From NCBI RefSeq assembly GCF_005144585.1, contig NZ_SSMQ01000001.1, forward strand, positions 186,001 to 250,000: a DNA stretch of 64,000 bases, read 5' to 3'. The stretch comes from Polyangium fumosum (GTDB taxonomy: Bacteria; Myxococcota_A; Polyangia; Polyangiales; Polyangiaceae). Below, piece by piece: positions 61,661 through 64,000 of the stretch (positions are counted from its first letter, which is position 1; each line of letters opens with the position of its first letter). Below the pieces are notes generated by a model that worked only from the letters and a program-made list of their open reading frames with translations, had not been told where the DNA came from and searched no databases. Position numbers and translations under genes: made by a program.

Positions 61661-62689
61661 TCAAGGCACCGCGTACACGCTCTCCCACGTGCGCGGAAAG
61701 ACGCCTTCCTTGCCGAAGAGCTTGGGCACGACCTCGTCCCAGCCGCCAAGCGCGTCGATGCGCACGGGCGCTTGGACCTCGGGGAACGCGTCGGCGTGCG
61801 CGGCGCGTACCTCGGGGTCGTCGCTGCGGAAGCCGTACTTCGCGAGGAAGTGCTGCGCCTCGTTGGAGCTCAAATAGTCGACGAAGGCCTCGGCCTCGGG
61901 CAGGAGGGCGTGCTTCGTGGCGTTCACGTCGACGACGGCCGCCATGACCTCGACGACCATCGTCGACGCGGGGATCACCATGTCGTAGGTGCGGCCCGCG
62001 GCGCGGCCCGCGAAGACCTCGCTCTCGTAGGTGACGGCCACGTCGCCGACGCCCTTCTCGAACGTGATGAGGCTCTCGCGCGCGCCCTTGTCCATGATAG
62101 CGACGTTCTTCAGGACGCCGCGGAGATATCCCTGCGCGGCGCCCTCGTCGTTCGCAGCGACACCCGCATGGCCACGGAGCGCCGAGACCCAGAGCGCGCT
62201 GACGTTCCACATCGCGCCGCCGCTCGTCTTCGGGTTCGGCATGAGCACGTCGAGGCCCGGGCGCGCGAGGTCGGAAAAACCCGTGACGCCCTTCGGATTG
62301 CCCGGACGCACCGCGAGGGCCACGACGGAGGTGGTGAAAGCGCCGCGCCGGCCCCGCTTGCGCCAGTCGTGCGTGATGAGTTTTTCCTTCTCCAGGCGCG
62401 CGACGTCGGGGGCGAGCGCGAGCACGACGACGTCGGCGGGGAAGCCGGAGGCGACGGCGCGAGACTGCGCGCCGCTCGCGAGGTACGAGGCGCGCACGCG
62501 GAGGCGCTTGCCGGTGCGCGCCTCGTGCTGCGCTTGAAAGGCGGGGAGGATGTCGCGTTCGAAGGCGTCACGCGACGCCGAGTACGCGGCGAGGACGAGC
62601 GTGACGTCCGCTTCGGGTTCGCGTCGCTCGTGGGTGCACGACGCGAGCCCGAGGAAAGCGAGCGCGAGGGCGAAGCGCGCCCAGCGCAT
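61661..62689 (-). CDS. Sulfate/thiosulfate-type ABC substrate-binding lipoprotein
   Basis: 342 residues. Lipobox LGLASC in the signal peptide makes it a lipoprotein, unlike the soluble Sbp/CysP of enterobacteria. The family is visible in LVLAAYSASRDAFERDILPAF, a DVVVLALAPDV segment and NPKTSGGAMWN, which is the sulfate-binding loop region. It would bind sulfate or a similar oxyanion outside the inner membrane. No CysT/CysW/CysA genes are nearby, so it is an orphan here. The start lies 3 nt after the stop of the upstream kelch gene, so the two are probably co-transcribed. Confidence 0.85.
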   Translation of the reverse strand: MRWARFALALAFLGLASCTHERREPEADVTLVLAAYSASRDAFERDILPAFQAQHEARTGKRLRVRASYLASGAQSRAVASGFPADVVVLALAPDVARLEKEKLITHDWRKRGRRGAFTTSVVALAVRPGNPKGVTGFSDLARPGLDVLMPNPKTSGGAMWNVSALWVSALRGHAGVAANDEGAAQGYLRGVLKNVAIMDKGARESLITFEKGVGDVAVTYESEVFAGRAAGRTYDMVIPASTMVVEVMAAVVDVNATKHALLPEAEAFVDYLSSNEAQHFLAKYGFRSDDPEVRAAHADAFPEVQAPVRIDALGGWDEVVPKLFGKEGVFPRTWESVYAVP

Positions 62690-62692
62690 CGA

Positions 62693-64000
62693 TCAGGGGA
62701 GGATCGACGGATCGAGGACGCCGCCGGTGTTCGTGACGCCGCCGCCGGGCGTGACGCCGCCCCAGACGACCATCTTGCTGCCCGTGCTGATGGCCGTGTG
62801 ATGCGCGCGGCCGAGGGGCGCCGTCGGGATGGGCTTCGCGCTCCAGGTGTTCGTCGCCGGGTTGTAGAGCGAGCCCGTGTTGAGGTAGCTGCCGTCGACG
62901 TTCTGGCCGCCCCACACGATGAGGCGCGGCGCGATCCACACGGCCGTGTGGAACTGCCTGAGCTCGGGCGCAGCCTCGGTCGTCATGAAGCTCCACTCGA
63001 TCTTCGGCTTGTACCGCGCGCCGATCGACGCCGGCCCGAGCAGATCGTAGCCACCCCAGACGATCATCTCGGTGCCCGTCCACTCGGCCGCGTGACGCGC
63101 GCGCGCCGGCGGTTGGCCGTCCTTGACCGCGCTCCAGACGCCCGTGCCCGGATCGAACTCGGCCCCGTCGCCGAGGTAGGTGACCTCGACGCCGTTGAAG
63201 CCGTAGCCGCCGAACACGATCATGTCCGAGCCGGTCCACACGGCCGAGTGATCCGAGCGCGGGCTCGGCGGCGTGCCGCCCCCGGGGATCGCGTCCCAGC
63301 GGTCCTCGGTCACGTCGTACGCGCCGCCGTCGCCGAGGTAGTTCGTCCCGTCGAACCCGCCCCACACGATCACCTTCGAGCCGGTCCACACCATCGTGTG
63401 GCCCGAACGCGGCGAGGGCGCGCCGGCCGTGGTCATCGTCGACCACGTGTTCGAGATCGGGTTGAACACGCCGCCCGTCTTGACCGGGGTGCCGTTCTCG
63501 CCGCCCCAGACGACCATGTGCGTGCCGGTCCAGACAGCGCGGCCGCGCGAGCGCGGCGCCGGGACGTTCGCGGTGCTCGTCGGCGTCCACGTGCCCGTGG
63601 CGAGGTCGAGCATGCCGCCGGTGTTCGTGTTGCCGCTGGCGGTGTTGCCGCTCCAGACGATCATCGTCGCGCCGGTCCACACGCCGACGTGATGCGAGCG
63701 CGGGGCGGGCGCGTCCTGCGTCGGCGTCGGCTCCCAGGCGTCCGCGCACTTGCCCTCGGTGCACGCGCCGAAGCACGCGTGCCCGCAGGTGCCGCAGTCC
63801 TGGCTGCTCGTCTGCCGATCGACGCAACGCGCGGGTTCGCCGCAGAACGACTCGCCCTCGTTCGGACACACGCACGCGCCCTCGGAGCAGATCGTGCCCG
63901 GCCGGAACGCGCAGTCCGCGATCTCCAGGCACTCGACGCATGTCGACTTCTTCGTGTCGCAGACCGCGGTGGGCGCGGGGCAATCGGAGTTCGAGATGCA
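62693..64000 (-). CDS. Cys-rich kelch-repeat protein, N-terminus cut by window edge
   Basis: At least 436 codons; the 5' end lies beyond base 64000, where the frame is still open. The first ~90 visible residues are Cys-rich, with spacing such as CVECLEIADC and CGTCGHACFGAC. Then six to seven kelch-type repeats of about 50 residues follow, each with the pattern R-x-H/G-x-x-VWTG-x-x-M-I-VWGG then NTGG and a Trp, forming a beta-propeller. Such proteins in myxobacteria are exported and surface-linked, probably for adhesion; the signal peptide is out of view. It precedes the substrate-binding lipoprotein gene by 3 nt. Confidence 0.85.
   Translation of the reverse strand, partial: CISNSDCPAPTAVCDTKKSTCVECLEIADCAFRPGTICSEGACVCPNEGESFCGEPARCVDRQTSSQDCGTCGHACFGACTEGKCADAWEPTPTQDAPAPRSHHVGVWTGATMIVWSGNTASGNTNTGGMLDLATGTWTPTSTANVPAPRSRGRAVWTGTHMVVWGGENGTPVKTGGVFNPISNTWSTMTTAGAPSPRSGHTMVWTGSKVIVWGGFDGTNYLGDGGAYDVTEDRWDAIPGGGTPPSPRSDHSAVWTGSDMIVFGGYGFNGVEVTYLGDGAEFDPGTGVWSAVKDGQPPARARHAAEWTGTEMIVWGGYDLLGPASIGARYKPKIEWSFMTTEAAPELRQFHTAVWIAPRLIVWGGQNVDGSYLNTGSLYNPATNTWSAKPIPTAPLGRAHHTAISTGSKMVVWGGVTPGGGVTNTGGVLDPSILP

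Overview
The window is high-GC bacterial DNA with long type I polyketide synthase (PKS) genes, many secreted Cys-rich or Gly-rich lipoproteins, GGDEF and histidine-kinase sensors and a Uma2-type gene. This points to a myxobacterium, most likely of the Polyangiales/Sorangiineae type (inference from gene content; no database search was possible). No rRNA, tRNA, CRISPR array or insertion sequence was recognised.

Region 1 to 28.4 kb is mostly chromosomal housekeeping and accessory genes in short operons: a left-truncated citrate synthase, a DUF1415-like protein, an HU-type DNA-binding protein with a clear terminator, a NUDIX/NAD kinase pair with overlapping stop and start, two Cys-rich exported proteins, an unusual cyclic-nucleotide-sensor/uridine-kinase fusion, a Uma2 protein, a three-gene operon of unknown function (two members membrane proteins), a TPR operon, a two-GAF GGDEF diguanylate cyclase, an orphan histidine kinase, SirB1 and polysaccharide-deacetylase genes, an MBOAT O-acyltransferase, small lipoproteins, tryptophan 2,3-dioxygenase, and two tandem HTTM (vitamin K-dependent carboxylase-like) membrane proteins carrying a DCC-type thiol-oxidoreductase domain.

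Region 28.8 to 57.5 kb is a compact modular PKS cluster. Four genes run on the + strand with 4-bp overlaps. PKS1 is ACP-KS-AT-AT-DH-ER-KR-ACP, PKS2 is KS-AT-KR-ACP, PKS3 is KS-AT-DH-ER-KR-ACP and PKS4 is KS-AT-ACP. PKS1 has the myxobacterial split loading arrangement: an N-terminal ACP, then a loading AT that lacks the carboxylate-binding Arg. A fifth gene, PKS5, lies on the opposite strand with its stop overlapping that of PKS4. It is a terminal KS-AT-DH-KR-ACP-TE protein whose AT, DH and KR active sites are lost while the thioesterase triad is intact. Docking-type tails suggest the order PKS1>2>3>4>5, so the inverted gene would still be the off-loading protein. Predicted extenders are methylmalonyl, malonyl, methylmalonyl, malonyl. 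The expected chain bears a 7-hydroxyl, a 3-keto group and methyls at C4 and C8 (inference).

Region 57.6 to 60.2 kb carries two small, divergently arranged, mutually similar helical proteins of unknown function, one upstream of PKS5 and one convergent with a class I terpene synthase that has its own sigma70-like promoter. The last 3.5 kb hold an intracellular subtilase, an orphan sulfate-type substrate-binding lipoprotein and a right-truncated Cys-rich kelch-repeat protein.
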